The notes under the pieces are model-generated. The model was not told the origin of the DNA. It did not search any database and saw only the letters and a list, made by a program, of their open reading frames with translations. Of a stretch of 64,000 bases of DNA, positions 62,494-64,000 are shown piece after piece (positions within the stretch are counted from its first letter, which is position 1; each line of letters starts with the position of its first letter). Position numbers and translations under genes: made by a program. The stretch is taken from contig NC_066579.1 of NCBI RefSeq assembly GCF_024323335.1, positions 239,791,652 through 239,855,651 of the forward strand. Direction: 5' to 3'. The DNA comes from Lathyrus oleraceus. Taxonomy: Eukaryota; Streptophyta; Magnoliopsida; Fabales; Fabaceae.

Positions 62494-64000
62494 TCTCGAC
62501 TAGTTGTCTAAGACTAAGTGTAGTACCACTCCAATTTAGTTTATAGTTACATTTTGTGTACTCTAACCAAATAATATTATTTTTTTGATAATTTCCCTAA
62601 ATGTATAATATTATATATATGCTAATTATTTTATTTGTATTTTGATTATAGTAATTTATTTCTACTATAATAATCTACTGATAAAATTAAAAAGAAACTA
62701 ATGTTTTGTCACACATCAAATATTTAGTAATATAAATTAGAGAATTTCTTATATAAAATTTGCATTGAAAACTAAATAAAAATGTCTACTATATTAAGTC
62801 TCAACTATTTGGGTAAAATTAAGTACAATATCATTATAAATAAATTTTAATTTATATGAAATTAAATATTGATAATCTAGCCTTGTGTGATATTCTCATT
62901 GCTGAACATTTTTCTTTGTATGGTAGATGTCTACAAAGTATTATTGTATATTGAATACGAATATTAGGATGTTGAATTATAATCTCACATAAAAAAATTA
63001 AGAAAATACATGATTGAATAATGGATATAAATACAGTGCGTGAGATAATTATATTTTATGCTGTCTTATGCCATGATCAGTTGGCTAAGACTAAGTGTTT
63101 GTACTACTGAAAAGTAGTTTAATATTAATTTTTATATACTTTAACCTCATGATATCATGTGTTTGGTAATATCTTGTGTTTGGTAATTGCACTAAACACA
63201 ATATATTACGTGTATGATAATTGCTCTACATCTATTAGGAATTATATAATTGAATAATCTACCGATGAGACCAAAATAAAAAGAAGATAAATAGTACTCT
63301 CACACGGAGGAGTTAAGAATATAAATCTGGGATTTACATTTATAAATTCTGTAATAAAAATAATACTACCTTACATCTCAAACTCGTTATTAAGGCTATG
63401 TGTTGTTCCATTTAAAGTAGATTAAAATTTATCTGTCTTTATATACCCTTTTAAATAGTTTAAAACTTATCTAAATATATATAGTTATTATCCAGCCTCA
63501 TAGAATATTCTCATTACTCAATGCTCAAATCACTTAATATCGTATGTTTGATAATTTTTCTTTATGTGGTAGATGTCAACAAAGTAAAACTATATTAGTT
63601 AATAGCAAAAATAAGATGTTGAGTTATAATACCGCATCGAGGAATTAAGAAAATAAGTGAGTGATGACATATATAAATAGAGTTTGTGAACAAATTTAAA
63701 TTTTGTACTACCTTAAGTCTCGACCATTTGGCTAAGACTAAGTGTAGTACCACTCCAACTTAGTTTATAATTATATTTTGTATACTCTAACCACATAATA
63801 TTATGTGTTTGATAATTTCTCTAAATGTATAATATTATATATATGCTAATTATTTTATTTGTATTTTGATTATAGAAATTTATTTCAACTATAATAATCT
63901 ACCGATAACACAAAAAAGAAACTAATGTTTTGCCAAACATCAAATATTTAGTAATATAAATTAGAGAATTTCTTATATAAAATTTGCATTGAAAATATAA
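62494..64000. repeat. Family-2 satellite, right end of the window
   Basis: Begins in monomer C at TCTCGAC, followed by D (62788, with the 37-bp deletion variant) and then a monomer that starts as E (63072) and finishes as A. B (63378), C (63720) and most of a following C end the window at 64000. From about 63.2 kb on the sequence is again of the homogenised core type (CTCGACCATTTGGC, GAAGATAAATAGTACTC). No gene. Confidence 0.9.

Larger units (their letters stand above)
60161..62500 (+). mobile_element. Truncated second copy of the LTR retrotransposon (5' LTR plus PBS)
   Basis: A 2311-bp LTR starting TGTAATATCCCATATTACC and ending TTTGTTACA, then PBS and about 12 more internal bases to GATTCTCGAC, where the element stops and satellite monomer C begins. 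It lacks its interior and 3' LTR. No target duplication can be checked because the right end is lost. It is clearly diverged from the complete element, so it is an older or different subfamily member. Confidence 0.9.

Noticed and set aside
14579..64000. CRISPR array
   Set aside because: The repeats are about 300-bp monomers with no short repeat-spacer pattern, and the sequence is eukaryotic.

Overview
The window is plant nuclear DNA from a repeat-rich, strongly AT-rich heterochromatic region. It holds two unrelated long tandem-repeat arrays, two related LTR-retrotransposon copies, one CACTA (EnSpm) DNA transposon and a piece of plastid DNA (ndhA-ndhI). The plant assignment rests on the plastid ndh pseudogenes, the tRNA-iMet type primer-binding sites and the TNP2-type CACTA transposase. 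A legume, perhaps tribe Fabeae, is my inference from the flavour of the repeats and of the NdhA sequence, not something the sequence proves. There is no ordinary host gene. The only sizeable credible coding region is a 599-codon CACTA transposase that carries an internal deletion.

Layout. (1) 1-14565: seven head-to-tail copies, plus a 20-bp stub, of an about 2.09-kb unit (here family 1). Copies are nearly identical at the left and become shorter and richer in 1-2 base deletions toward (2) a 13-N assembly gap at 14566-14578. (3) 14579-41747: a second satellite (family 2) organised as a higher-order repeat. Each about 2.14-kb unit is made of seven diverged monomers of about 300 bp (A-B-C-D-E-F-G). 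Thirteen tandem units are present, two of them shortened by internal deletions. (4) 41748-51214: an LTR retrotransposon inserted in a family-2 unit, flanked by the 5-bp duplication TAAAT. It has tRNA-iMet PBS and polypurine tract, a non-coding 3.5-kb interior, and LTRs of 3654 and 2324 bp. The 5' LTR is longer because it holds about 1.37 kb of plastid DNA. (5) 51215-54959: more family 2. (6) 54960-59059: a CACTA element with 12-bp inverted termini and a CTC target duplication. (7) 59060-60160: family 2. (8) 60161-62500: an LTR plus PBS of a second member of the same retrotransposon family, cut off just inside the PBS. (9) 62494-64000: family 2 again.

Removing the transposons rejoins the satellite in register at the first retrotransposon and at the CACTA element, so the satellite is older than both. 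Satellite units between roughly 52 and 63.2 kb share variants that are absent from the homogenised core, and they hold two of the three transposons; this looks like an older, no longer homogenised stretch of the array.

The most noteworthy observations are the nested higher-order organisation of family 2 (monomer, multi-monomer unit, ordered pairs of units) and the retrotransposon whose two LTRs were each rearranged at the same internal point: one filled with plastid DNA, the other with a copy of its own upstream LTR sequence. All alignments were made by eye; percentages and database identity were not computed.
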